Assembly: GCF_001042615.1 (NCBI RefSeq)
Contig: NZ_AP012327.1
Location: 2,170,001-2,234,000, forward strand
DNA from: Bifidobacterium catenulatum subsp. kashiwanohense JCM 15439 = DSM 21854
Lineage (GTDB): Bacteria; Actinomycetota; Actinomycetes; Actinomycetales; Bifidobacteriaceae
Length of the DNA: 64,000 nt
Direction: 5' to 3'
Positions 1 through 8,144 of this stretch are shown piece after piece (within the stretch, counting starts at the first letter, position 1; every line of letters begins with the position of its first letter). The notes beneath the pieces were generated by a model. That model worked only from the letters and a program-made list of their open reading frames with translations, ran no database searches and was not told the origin of the DNA. Made by a program: the position numbers and the translations under genes.

Positions 1-923
1 TTGCGTGCCACCTCATGATGGGCCGCTGCGACTTCGTCCTTGAGCAGGTCGTTGCGACCGACGCCGACCAGCTTGGTCGCTGCGGCGATCTTTGCGACTT
101 CTGCGGCCCGAGCGTTGATGTCGGCTTCAGACAAGGTTCCAGCCTTAACCGCACCTTCCAGCTCACGTACGGAAGTAAAGCCCGGAGACGGCATTTCCAG
201 AGAACCGCCGGCCTTGACTGCTGCGACCGCGGAGTTGGATCCGCCCCAATCGGAGACGACCATGCCGTCAAAGCCCCATTCGTCGCGCAGAATCTCCTGC
301 AGCAAATGCTTGTTTTCGTGCGCGTAGACGCCGTTGATCTCGTTGTAGGAGGTCATAATGGTCAGCGGCTTGGCTTCGCGCACTGCGATTTCGAAACCGG
401 TCAAATACAGTTCGCGCATGGTGCGTTCGTCGACCACGGAGTTGCTCGCCTGACGGCGCAGCTCCTGGCTGTTGACTGCGAAATGCTTCGGGCATGCGGA
501 AATGCCGTTGCTCTGAATGCCGCGAATCAGGCCTGCTGCCATACGTCCGGCGACAATCGGATCTTCGGAGTAGTACTCGAAGTTACGTCCGCACAGCGGG
601 TTGCGCTTGATGTTCAAGCCTGGGCCGAGCAGCACGTTCACGTCAAGATCGTGTGCTTCGTTGCCGAGGGCCTCGCCCATTTCTCCGGCGAGCGCCGGAT
701 CCCAAGAATTAGCCACGGTTCCTGCGGTCGGGAAGCAGGTGGCCGGCTTGGATGCGCCGATGCCGAGATGGTCACCTTCGCCGAGCTGGCGGCGTACACC
801 GTGGGGGCCGTCACTCATCACGAAGCTGGGGATGTCTGCGCGGGCGTTGCCTCGCGAATCCCATTCGGATCCACCGGAAAGCATTGCGGCCTTTTCAACG
901 ACCGAAAGTTCTTCGAGTTCCAT
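1..923 (-). CDS. GH3 family beta-glycosidase (5' part, cut by window edge)
   Basis: The reading frame begins with ATG at 923 and stays open to the left edge, so about 307 N-terminal residues are present and the C-terminus is missing. A start ribosome site (AGGGAGA) lies just upstream. The translation carries the (alpha/beta)8 barrel of GH3 beta-glucosidases: an SDGPHGVR segment near the N-terminus, KRNPLCGRNFEYYSEDP in the middle, CPKHFAVNSQE, and the nucleophile motif GMVVSDWGG with its Asp. No signal peptide is visible, so it should act on imported beta-glucosides or xylosides. Exact specificity cannot be read from this half. The family call is firm. Confidence 0.9.
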   Translation of the reverse strand, partial: MELEELSVVEKAAMLSGGSEWDSRGNARADIPSFVMSDGPHGVRRQLGEGDHLGIGASKPATCFPTAGTVANSWDPALAGEMGEALGNEAHDLDVNVLLGPGLNIKRNPLCGRNFEYYSEDPIVAGRMAAGLIRGIQSNGISACPKHFAVNSQELRRQASNSVVDERTMRELYLTGFEIAVREAKPLTIMTSYNEINGVYAHENKHLLQEILRDEWGFDGMVVSDWGGSNSAVAAVKAGGSLEMPSPGFTSVRELEGAVKAGTLSEADINARAAEVAKIAAATKLVGVGRNDLLKDEVAAAHHEVAR

Positions 924-1139
924 TGGTTCTCCCTTGCACTAAGCACGTCGCAAACCCGCTTCGCCAAGTCTGTATTGCTTGGCTCCACTGTGGTTTTTCT
1001 TGCGATTTTCCCGCTGCCGCACTGCGCTGCATCGTGCCGTGCCGCACGCAGGTTTTCGCCGCTAGTTTGATTGAACCAGCTTTCGCCACACCACCACTGC
1101 TGTATTACACAACCTGTCGTTTTGCCCGCACAATCGGAT

Positions 1140-1161
1140 ATTCCGAAACTGATTTCGGAAT
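1140..1161. promoter_or_regulatory. 22-bp palindrome upstream of the GH3 gene
   Basis: ATTCCGAAA and TTTCGGAAT form 9-bp perfect arms around a CTGA centre. It lies about 217 bases upstream of the GH3 start and 28 bases past the PAP2 stop. No T-run follows on either strand, so it looks more like an operator than a terminator. This is inference only. Confidence 0.4.
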
Positions 1162-1189
1162 CAAAGGAACTCACATGGCAGATACGTTT

Positions 1190-1891
1190 TTACCGCTTCC
1201 CCGCGCTTTCGTATGCGTTCCATACACACCATACGGCGTAGGAAATGAGCGGACAGATGGTGGCGGAAATAATCACGTCGGTCGGATAGTGCAAGCCGAG
1301 CAGCAATCGCGAGCAGGCGACCGCCACGACAAGCGCGACAGCGCCGACGATCGCCCTGCGGAGAAACACCCGTCTTCTATTTGCACGCCCGTCATCTTCT
1401 CCGTCGGGGAAGCATTTGTGCGCGAAATTACGCACGGTAAGAATCATCATGACCGATACGATCACCGCGGCTGCCGTGTGACCACTCGGAAAACTTGGAT
1501 CGCCCGGCAACAGACCATTGCCGACAGACGTGATCGGACGGGGGCGTTCGACCAGCCATTTGACGCCGGTCACGTACAGTATCGGCGCCGCCGACACGAC
1601 GACATCGCGGATGACGACGCGCCTACTGCCGGTAATACGCAAATCGACAGCGGCGAGCGCGGCAACGATTGCGATGCAGCCTGCTGTTGAAAACAGGTAC
1701 GCAAGTACCGTGGAGCAGTCGCGCAACCCTTCTGGTAGCGCCGCTAAAGCCTGCAAAATATTGGTTTCACGCATTGTTGCGATTGCCGAATTGCGTAGTG
1801 CGACGCCAATCATAGGCACAATGCCGCACAATATGGCGGTTGCGATTACCACAGCCGCCGCTCTCGCGATACTTCCGTTCTTCACATGCAT
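1190..1891 (-). CDS. PAP2-family membrane phosphatase
   Basis: A phosphatidic-acid phosphatase type 2 protein of about 233 residues, likely an integral membrane lipid or undecaprenyl-pyrophosphate phosphatase. The three PAP2 signature blocks are present in order: KWLVERPRP, PSFPSGHTAA, and SRLLLGLHYPTDV with the catalytic His. About six hydrophobic segments flank them. The open frame runs far upstream to 2569, but that extension is compositionally unlike a protein and overlaps the GNAT gene on the other strand, so I chose the ATG at 1891. A GTG two codons later is an alternative, and no strong ribosome site decides between them. Substrate unknown. Confidence 0.82.
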   Translation of the reverse strand: MHVKNGSIARAAAVVIATAILCGIVPMIGVALRNSAIATMRETNILQALAALPEGLRDCSTVLAYLFSTAGCIAIVAALAAVDLRITGSRRVVIRDVVVSAAPILYVTGVKWLVERPRPITSVGNGLLPGDPSFPSGHTAAAVIVSVMMILTVRNFAHKCFPDGEDDGRANRRRVFLRRAIVGAVALVVAVACSRLLLGLHYPTDVIISATICPLISYAVWCVWNAYESAGKR

Positions 1892-2104
1892 GATTCCAGT
1901 TAAGCACAGTTCACCGTGCCGTTGCCGTGTGTTCACATCCGGAGTATCCCCGAAAATCGGCGGATTATTCTTCAGGATGCTTCCACGGCTTCCCTGACAC
2001 GCGCGCTGCAAACGGCCGTGCAACGCAAATATGGTATACCCGCACAGAAAATACCGTGAACGATGCGAGAATCGGAGTTGACGTTCAAGAAAAAAGAAGG
2101 AAAT

Positions 2105-2542
2105 ATGACCGAACCGATAGCAATGACCATACGCCATATGAAAATCGAGGATTATCCGCTGGTATACGAACTGTGGATACGATGCACAGGTTTCACTATG
2201 AGAGATATAGACGATTGCAAGGATGCGATAAAGACGTTTCTCGAACGCAATCCCAACACCTGTTTCGTAGCCGAGGACGATGGCGGAAGGATCATTGGCG
2301 CGATTCTTGCCGGCCACGACGGAAGACGGTCGCGCATCTACCACACGGCAGTCGATCCCGACGCGCGTGGTAGAGGCATTGGCTCGATTTTGGTGGACCG
2401 CGTGGTTGAAACGCTTCGTGCGATCGGCCTGCCGAAAGTCGCTGTCGGAGTGCCCGCAGACAACGATGCCGGCAACGATTTCTGGGAACGTCAAGGCTTT
2501 GCAGTCCGTGATGATTTGGTTTATCGAGAACTGCCGTTGTAA
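2105..2542 (+). CDS. GNAT family N-acetyltransferase
   Basis: A 145-residue single-domain acetyltransferase. The acetyl-CoA binding motif A is clear as VDPDARGRGIGSILVDRVVE (roughly residues 81-100), and a motif-B-like NDFWERQGFAVRDD near the C-terminus is typical of RimI-like or YpeA-like members. The start at 2105 is preceded by AAGAAGGAA. The open frame extends 14 codons further upstream but without a ribosome site. It stands alone, divergent from the PAP2 gene. The acceptor (amine, protein N-terminus or antibiotic) cannot be inferred. Confidence 0.87.
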   Translation: MTEPIAMTIRHMKIEDYPLVYELWIRCTGFTMRDIDDCKDAIKTFLERNPNTCFVAEDDGGRIIGAILAGHDGRRSRIYHTAVDPDARGRGIGSILVDRVVETLRAIGLPKVAVGVPADNDAGNDFWERQGFAVRDDLVYRELPL

Positions 2543-2788
2543 TAACGAACCATCCACGATGCCGTGCACGTCGTCTCAGCCCACGTTGTTCGCGGACAGC
2601 GAGTAGAAGCCGACCAGCATGCCGCCCCGCCCATGAACACGTGGGCAACGGCGGCGATGCCGCGGCCCAACGCGTTCATTGCGTGGCGCAGCAGCCACGC
2701 GTCAAGAGGGCCCCTGCCGCGATGGAAGTCCGAGAGGCCATCGATGGTAATCGCTATTCGGACAGAAGACGCGGTCTGTGCGAGCGAG
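2543..2788. other. Non-coding gap with a possible decayed gene fragment
   Basis: No intact gene is seen. On the minus strand an open stretch reads as AWLLRHAMNALGRGIAAVAHVFMGG, and shifting frame at the G-rich run near 2630 it continues as MLVGFYSLSANNVG before a stop. The result is a hydrophobic, protein-like ending. It could be the degraded end of a membrane protein, but I do not recognise the family. Confidence 0.3.
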
Positions 2789-3424
2789 CTATGCCTTGGC
2801 TAGCTTCTTACGTCTGAGGGTGTAAACGGCATCGGCGGAATCGGCGACACGTTTGGAATGCGTCACCACAATGACGCATTTACCGAGTTGATGAGCGGCC
2901 TGCCGCAAAAGATCAATCACCTCATCAGTCATTTCCGGATCCAGGCTACCAGTCGGTTCATCCGCCAGAATCGCGCGGCCGGGTGCCACCAGGGCGCGGC
3001 CGACCGCCACCCGCTGACGTTGGCCACCCGACAAGTGCATGATGTTGCGCTTCGATTCCTCACGGCTCAGCCCCAGATCTTCGAGGATCTTCATATCGGC
3101 CTTGGGATTGACCAGGCGCAGATTCTCTTCGGGAGTGAGATAGTCGATCAAATTATGGTCCTGGAACACCAAGGACACGTGCTCGCGACGGTGCTTTGAA
3201 TAACCCGTCGTAGCTATATCCTCGCCCTCAAAACGGACCACTCCATCAGAGGGGGCATCCAGACCGGCCAGCAGGGACAACAAAGTGCTCTTTCCCGCTC
3301 CCGATGGGCCGGTTATCGCATACATCTTTCCGGATTCGAAATCTACGTTCACATCCGAAAGAACGCGGATCTTCGCCGCGCCATATGAGTAATTGACATG
3401 GTCCAATTGCAGACAGATAGTCAT
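2789..3424 (-). CDS. ABC exporter ATP-binding protein (LolD/MacB type)
   Basis: A 211-residue ABC ATPase that should power the two FtsX-like permeases upstream. Walker A is GPSGAGKST (about residues 39-47), the signature is LSGGQRQR, and Walker B is AILADEPTGSLD. A Q-loop (FQDHNL) and the switch His (VVTHSKR) are also present. Its start is preceded by TTAGGAGATATTAATC, and it begins 12 bases after the permease stop, so it is the last gene of a three-gene operon. Such systems export peptides or lipoproteins or confer bacteriocin/bacitracin resistance. Nothing here fixes the substrate, and no two-component system is adjacent. Confidence 0.93.
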   Translation of the reverse strand: MTICLQLDHVNYSYGAAKIRVLSDVNVDFESGKMYAITGPSGAGKSTLLSLLAGLDAPSDGVVRFEGEDIATTGYSKHRREHVSLVFQDHNLIDYLTPEENLRLVNPKADMKILEDLGLSREESKRNIMHLSGGQRQRVAVGRALVAPGRAILADEPTGSLDPEMTDEVIDLLRQAAHQLGKCVIVVTHSKRVADSADAVYTLRRKKLAKA

Positions 3425-3436
3425 GATTAATATCTC

Positions 3437-4660
3437 CTAACGCATAGAGGAAAGAATGGATTTCGGGGATTTGGCCAGCACTGCGGCGCACGACACGGCG
3501 AGCGCGATTGCGATGACCGCGCATCCGAGCAGCAGGATGAGCAGCGTCTGTTCTGGCGGCAGAGCCTCCACCTGCAATGATTCAAGAGGCGCGACCCCCG
3601 AATCGTGCAGCAGGAGCGAGGACACGTAACCAGACAATAGGGAGCCCGTGCCCAGCGAGCACAGGGCGGCGACTACAGCCATGAGACCGGTTTCGATTGC
3701 GAACTGGGCGATAATCTGCATCTTGCCGACGCCGAGAGCCAGAAGGGTGCCTATCTCATGGATACGTGAGCGAATCCAGAAGACAAGCGCCATGCCCAGT
3801 ACCAACACATCAGCCAAGCAAACGGACAGCAGCACCATACGGACCAGATCGCGCACCGTTTCCACCGACTGCAGCACGCCGGAAAGACGCGCCGAGTCAT
3901 CGGTGACGTCATACTTGTTTCCAGCGATTTTTTTTGCTTGGGCCACTGCGGCGGAAAGAGCCTGCGGACTATCCGAAAGGCACCGGATCGTGCCGACCCG
4001 TTCCTCTCCAGTCAGCGCGGAAACCACTTGGGCACCCGCATAGATAAGATTCTCCGATGCATCTGATGGCATAGGGCTCTGTGCCTGTACATTGCCAGAG
4101 AAGATTCCGGCCACGCGAACGGTGGAATCGCGGTCTTCCTGACTGAGCCGGAGCGTTGATCCCACCGATAGTCCATTCTCACGTGCGAAATCCCGGTGAA
4201 TCAGTACATTCCGGCCATTACTTGAAATGTGGTGTCCTTGTTCCAACCGGTACAGACCACTTTGGAACTCTTCGGACAACGAGGAGTCAGTAGTGCCCAG
4301 CACACTGACCTGCGTAGATAGACCGGAATCCAGTCGAGGACCATGTTCGGGGACAACCGGATGCGCGCCATCCACCCCTGCCAGGGTCTTACGCTCGTAA
4401 ACGGTTTTCCTTACGCCGGGGATGCGCGAGAACCGGCTCGCTTCCTTTAGACTTGCAGGATTCTCGCCTGTGTCGACGGTAAAACCTATTCCCATGCTTC
4501 TGCCGATATCGTCGGACATTTTCTGAAGCGCCGTTGACACTCCGACCTGAGCCACAAGACTGGTGAAAACCATCAGCATCAACAGTCCGATGATTCCGCT
4601 GCGTACCGGTTTACGTACGATTGCCAGCGTGGCACGCTTCCACACGTTCATGCCCATCAT
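3437..4660 (-). CDS. FtsX-like ABC permease (second of operon)
   Basis: A 407-residue permease with the MacB/FtsX layout: one N-terminal membrane helix (SGIIGLLMLMVFTSLVAQV), a long extracytoplasmic region, then three C-terminal helices ending in an FtsX domain. I chose ATG at 4660 because it overlaps the TGA stop of the upstream permease in an ATGA junction (translational coupling), with GGAG five bases before it. A longer open frame to 5059 lies wholly within the upstream gene and is not credible. It is likely to pair with the permease encoded at 4657-6024. Confidence 0.88.
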   Translation of the reverse strand: MMGMNVWKRATLAIVRKPVRSGIIGLLMLMVFTSLVAQVGVSTALQKMSDDIGRSMGIGFTVDTGENPASLKEASRFSRIPGVRKTVYERKTLAGVDGAHPVVPEHGPRLDSGLSTQVSVLGTTDSSLSEEFQSGLYRLEQGHHISSNGRNVLIHRDFARENGLSVGSTLRLSQEDRDSTVRVAGIFSGNVQAQSPMPSDASENLIYAGAQVVSALTGEERVGTIRCLSDSPQALSAAVAQAKKIAGNKYDVTDDSARLSGVLQSVETVRDLVRMVLLSVCLADVLVLGMALVFWIRSRIHEIGTLLALGVGKMQIIAQFAIETGLMAVVAALCSLGTGSLLSGYVSSLLLHDSGVAPLESLQVEALPPEQTLLILLLGCAVIAIALAVSCAAVLAKSPKSILSSMR

Positions 4661-6024
4661 CGGAGCTCCGACAGGCTTCGTGGCGACTTGCGCAGCATCG
4701 GTATGCACGATATGGCAACGCATACCAGCATCACCGCCAGCAGGCCGAGCGATACATACAGTACGGCGGTTGTGTCGATTGATACCGTGAGCGAATCCAA
4801 GGTGCGAACCGACATATTGGACTCGAGATCGCCGCCGACCTGTCCCATGCTGCTCAGCTCCTTCGCCGCGGAGGCGTTCACGGAACGGAGGGCCGAAGTG
4901 CCAAGCCATTGGGCCATTCCTCGTGCGCACAACCATCCGAGGACCAGGGACGGCAGGCCGATCAGAATCATCTCGGTTAGATATTGGGCGATCAGGGATG
5001 GCTTGCCGATGCCGAGGGACACCAATACGCCCATCTCCTGACGTCGGTCGTTCATCCACAGTAAGAGCATGAGACTGAGAACTATCACGGCCGAAATAGT
5101 CACGCCGATCAAAGCGCTGCGCATCATGGAACGCACACCTCGGGCAGCATTCAGCATGCTCGACGTATATTGGTCATTGCGCGTGATCTGGTAGTTGTTC
5201 CAATCCACTGGAAGCTTCTTCGCCTCTTCCATGGTTTTCTCCACGTCGACGCCCTTGTCCAGAACGAAAGTGGCATCCTGGTATATTTCCTTGCCGGCCT
5301 TGTACTGGTACAGAGTACTAGTAGTGTCCAAATCGGTGTACACAGTGTTGGAGGTGAGTTCCGCGCGGCTGGATACCTTTCGGTCGCTGTCCCCTTTGAA
5401 TATTCCAACGATGGTGGTTTTTACAGTTGCCGTCGAATGCGACTCATTGTCGGCATCATATGGATTGGCCTTGAGCGTGAGGGTATCGCCGACTTTAAGC
5501 CCATTGGTTTTGGCGAGATCCTCATGGACCATCGACATATGCTTATCGGATGCCTTGAGATGACGTCCTTCGACCATGCCGAGTGTGTGAGACGTGAACA
5601 CATTGAGTTTTGACGAATCGTTTGTGCCTATGACGTTAGCCGTATTGCCGAACTGCTGTTCTTTCTCCGCATCGTAATCATCGCCGCCAGGGACCTTCAC
5701 CACGCTGGCTCCCACGAGATCGGCGGTGGCGTTCTGCCTGACCATGTACGAGTCAACCCCGGACAGCTTCGAGATTCGTTGCACATCAGCGGGACGAACC
5801 ATTCCGCCTCCGCGAGGTGTCAGCATGCTGCCTTGCAGGTTACTGGCCAGCACGAATCCGCCGACCGCCTGTTTCTCAATCTGTCCAGCCTCATGTTGAG
5901 CTGCCTGAGAAACCGCGGTCGCGGACAGCATACTCGCCGTTATGATGGTCAGCACAATGAACAGCACCGCGGTGCGCACCCGTTTTCTGAGCACATAGCG
6001 CGCCGCCCGTGAGATGAATGTCAT
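4657..6024 (-). CDS. FtsX-like ABC permease (first of operon)
   Basis: About 455 residues, with the same four-helix MacB/FtsX topology as its downstream neighbour: a helix at VRTAVLFIVLTIITASML near the N-terminus, a 230-residue external domain, then three C-terminal helices. The start at 6024 follows an AGGGGG ribosome site. The open frame upstream to 6204 lacks one. The two permeases plus the ATPase make a complete transporter. The paired permeases are related but diverged, consistent with a heterodimer. Confidence 0.88.
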   Translation of the reverse strand: MTFISRAARYVLRKRVRTAVLFIVLTIITASMLSATAVSQAAQHEAGQIEKQAVGGFVLASNLQGSMLTPRGGGMVRPADVQRISKLSGVDSYMVRQNATADLVGASVVKVPGGDDYDAEKEQQFGNTANVIGTNDSSKLNVFTSHTLGMVEGRHLKASDKHMSMVHEDLAKTNGLKVGDTLTLKANPYDADNESHSTATVKTTIVGIFKGDSDRKVSSRAELTSNTVYTDLDTTSTLYQYKAGKEIYQDATFVLDKGVDVEKTMEEAKKLPVDWNNYQITRNDQYTSSMLNAARGVRSMMRSALIGVTISAVIVLSLMLLLWMNDRRQEMGVLVSLGIGKPSLIAQYLTEMILIGLPSLVLGWLCARGMAQWLGTSALRSVNASAAKELSSMGQVGGDLESNMSVRTLDSLTVSIDTTAVLYVSLGLLAVMLVCVAISCIPMLRKSPRSLSELR

Positions 6025-6244
6025 TAATACCCCCTGTAAAGTTGGGATCTTCTCATCCGAAACAATGAAATCTAATTCGATTCTTCGATTGGTCATTCGC
6101 GAGAATACATGGTTCACCTCTGAACATGGCAAGATATGCCTTGAGCGAAAAAGCGAAACGACATTGGTTGCATTATGCTCCGGGGCATCTGTCATTCTGT
6201 TCATTTGACAAACTTTGAGCGGTTATAAAACAGTGCATATACCA

Positions 6245-6276
6245 ATGGAGGCCCCAACCGAAATTGGGGCCTCCAT
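6245..6276. terminator. Hairpin terminator downstream of lacS
   Basis: Arms of 13 bp (ATGGAGGCCCCAA at 6245-6257 and its complement at 6264-6276) enclose a six-base loop. It lies 36 bases past the lacS stop and before the exporter operon promoter. There is no strong T-run, so termination efficiency is uncertain. Confidence 0.7.
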
Positions 6277-6311
6277 CAGAGAGAAAGGAAGGAGTGGCAA
6301 GTATTGGTTAT

Positions 6312-7832
6312 TTACTCAGTCAGAGTCTTAGCCTTTTCGTTGACGGCTTCAACCGTCTCGACCGTCTTGGCTTCCTCGTCGGAGACCTCACCGGCCGCGA
6401 GCTTGGCTTCGAGCTGCTCGACGATTTCGGCGTGCATCTTCTCGTTGATCTTCACCTTGAAGGCGAACACCAGCAGGCTGAGCACAATCAGAACGAGCGG
6501 CGTCCAGAAGGCGCAGACTTCGAAGGTGTGGATGTTCGCGGGGGTCATATCGGCTGCAGTGGCGCTGCCGGTCATACCTGCCGCGACGGCGATGAAGCCG
6601 GTGATGCCGTTCGACAGGGCGCCACCGATCTTGTCGAGCATCGGGCGGACGGACAGAGTGACGGCCTCGTTACGCTTACCGTTCTTCAGCTGGCCGTATT
6701 CGATGGAGTCGGTCAGGGAGAGGATGGCGGTCATCTGGATGAGCGTGCCCGGCACGTAGAAGAGCACCAGTGCGATGAACACTACGACGATGTTGGTGGA
6801 GAAAAGACCCAGCAGAACGTAAGCGACAATCATGGAGATCATGCCACTGATGTACAGGTAGCGGCGTGGGATGCGCTTGTTCAGAATCGGGTACAGCGGA
6901 GCCATGATGAGGCCAGCCACCAGTGCGATGACGCCGGTCGCGGAGTAGGCGGCCGGGTTGTCGAGCACGAACTTGAACAGGAAGAGGAGCACGCCGGTAG
7001 TGGCCACGTTGGCGATGGCGTACAGCAGGTAGGACAGGGCGACCCACAGCAGCTGGTCGTTCTGGAACAGTGCCTTGAATGCCTCGAGCGGGTTGCCGTT
7101 CTTCTGGGCCTTGGCGCGCAGGGCGCTGGTGCTTTCCTTGGTGCCGAAGGCAACGGTCCAAGCAGTGAGGATGCCGAGCAGCATAACGATGATGCCGAAT
7201 GCGGTCCAGCCGCTCTGGCTTTCAGCCTGCTTACCGGTGAACATGTAGCTGAAGTAGGTGACAATCGGGATGACGAAGATAGTGATGCCGTTGTAACCGA
7301 TGGAACCGGTGAAGGATCCCAGAGAGGTGTAGGTGGAACGCTCATGGGAGTCGGAGGACAGTGCCGGAATCATGCCCCAGTAAGAGATATCACGCAGGGA
7401 GTAGAACACGTCGAGCACAACGAAGGTGATGACGAACAGCACGATGAACAGCGTGGTGTTGACATTCACCAGACCGAACATGCCGCTGAAGACGATGGCG
7501 AGCAGCACGGCCGAGACGGCACCGCCGATGAACTGCCAAGGACGGAAGCGTCCCCACTTGGTGGTGGTGTTGTCGACGATGTTGCCCAGCAACGGGTCGA
7601 TGAAGATTTCTGCGATACGGATAATCACCACAAGGCTGGTGATGACGCCGATAAGCTTGGCCGCCAGCGCCTTATCGACGCCAGAGAACAGGCAGCTGGT
7701 CACGTACACAACAAAGTACGTGCTCATGGCGTTGTAGAAGGCAGCTTGGCCCAAGTTACCGCATGCGTAGGCGATGCGCTGACCGAGCTTTCCCTTGCGG
7801 ACTCCACCGTCCGCGGCTGATGCGTTGCTCAT
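6312..7832 (-). CDS. lacS: Lactose/galactoside:cation symporter LacS (GPH family)
   Basis: A 506-residue major-facilitator-type permease of the glycoside-pentoside-hexuronide family, with about 12 hydrophobic segments and the opening GQRIAYACGNLGQAAFYN typical of the family. It should import lactose or related galactosides with a cation. The cytoplasmic C-terminal tail is short and acidic, without the IIA-like domain of Streptococcus LacS. The start at 7832 is preceded by AGAGGAG. The divergent neighbour is lacZ, the classic bifidobacterial arrangement. A promoter TTACTT-17-TATAGT (7890-7918, minus) carries a palindrome in its spacer. Confidence 0.9.
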   Translation of the reverse strand: MSNASAADGGVRKGKLGQRIAYACGNLGQAAFYNAMSTYFVVYVTSCLFSGVDKALAAKLIGVITSLVVIIRIAEIFIDPLLGNIVDNTTTKWGRFRPWQFIGGAVSAVLLAIVFSGMFGLVNVNTTLFIVLFVITFVVLDVFYSLRDISYWGMIPALSSDSHERSTYTSLGSFTGSIGYNGITIFVIPIVTYFSYMFTGKQAESQSGWTAFGIIVMLLGILTAWTVAFGTKESTSALRAKAQKNGNPLEAFKALFQNDQLLWVALSYLLYAIANVATTGVLLFLFKFVLDNPAAYSATGVIALVAGLIMAPLYPILNKRIPRRYLYISGMISMIVAYVLLGLFSTNIVVVFIALVLFYVPGTLIQMTAILSLTDSIEYGQLKNGKRNEAVTLSVRPMLDKIGGALSNGITGFIAVAAGMTGSATAADMTPANIHTFEVCAFWTPLVLIVLSLLVFAFKVKINEKMHAEIVEQLEAKLAAGEVSDEEAKTVETVEAVNEKAKTLTE

Positions 7833-8144
7833 TTTTTCTTCTCCTCTAAGATAGTTGGAGCCGAGATCACCCATTGATCCTGTAGTGCAACTATACGCCG
7901 TTTTATAAACGGAAGTAAAAAACATTAGTAATCAAGGCTTTTGCCGGCGTGTTGCAATAGCTCCCACAATGCCAAGCCCATCCGTCACCGACTTAAACAC
8001 GTTTAATGGGAGTGCTTGAAAAACAGAGGAAACCGTGGCGGTAAATACGATTTGCTTTTTCAGTAAAAAACATTTATCATTACCAGTAAAGGAAGTTTAG
8101 CTTCCACATCATTCACAACGAAGTAATGAAAGAAAGCAGGAAAC
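7833..8144. promoter_or_regulatory. lacS-lacZ divergent control region
   Basis: Toward lacS I see TTACTT (7913-7918) and TATAGT (7890-7895) on the minus strand, 17 bases apart. The 15-bp palindrome CCGTTT-TAT-AAACGG (7898-7912) sits exactly in that spacer. Toward lacZ I see TTGCTT (8052-8057) and TATCAT (8075-8080), 17 bases apart. A second LacI-type palindrome, TTAAAC-AC-GTTTAA (7993-8006), lies 46 bases upstream of that promoter. Spacings are seen; promoter and operator roles are inferred. Confidence 0.65.

Noticed and set aside
1892-2569. N-terminal extension of the PAP2 frame
   Set aside because: It overlaps the GNAT gene on the opposite strand, is not hydrophobic as expected, and is not needed for a full-length PAP2 protein.
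6264-7820. A 518-residue plus-strand open frame
   Set aside because: It is the antisense of lacS, rich in His, Glu, Asp and Gly with no fold or ribosome site. The minus strand encodes an obvious symporter.
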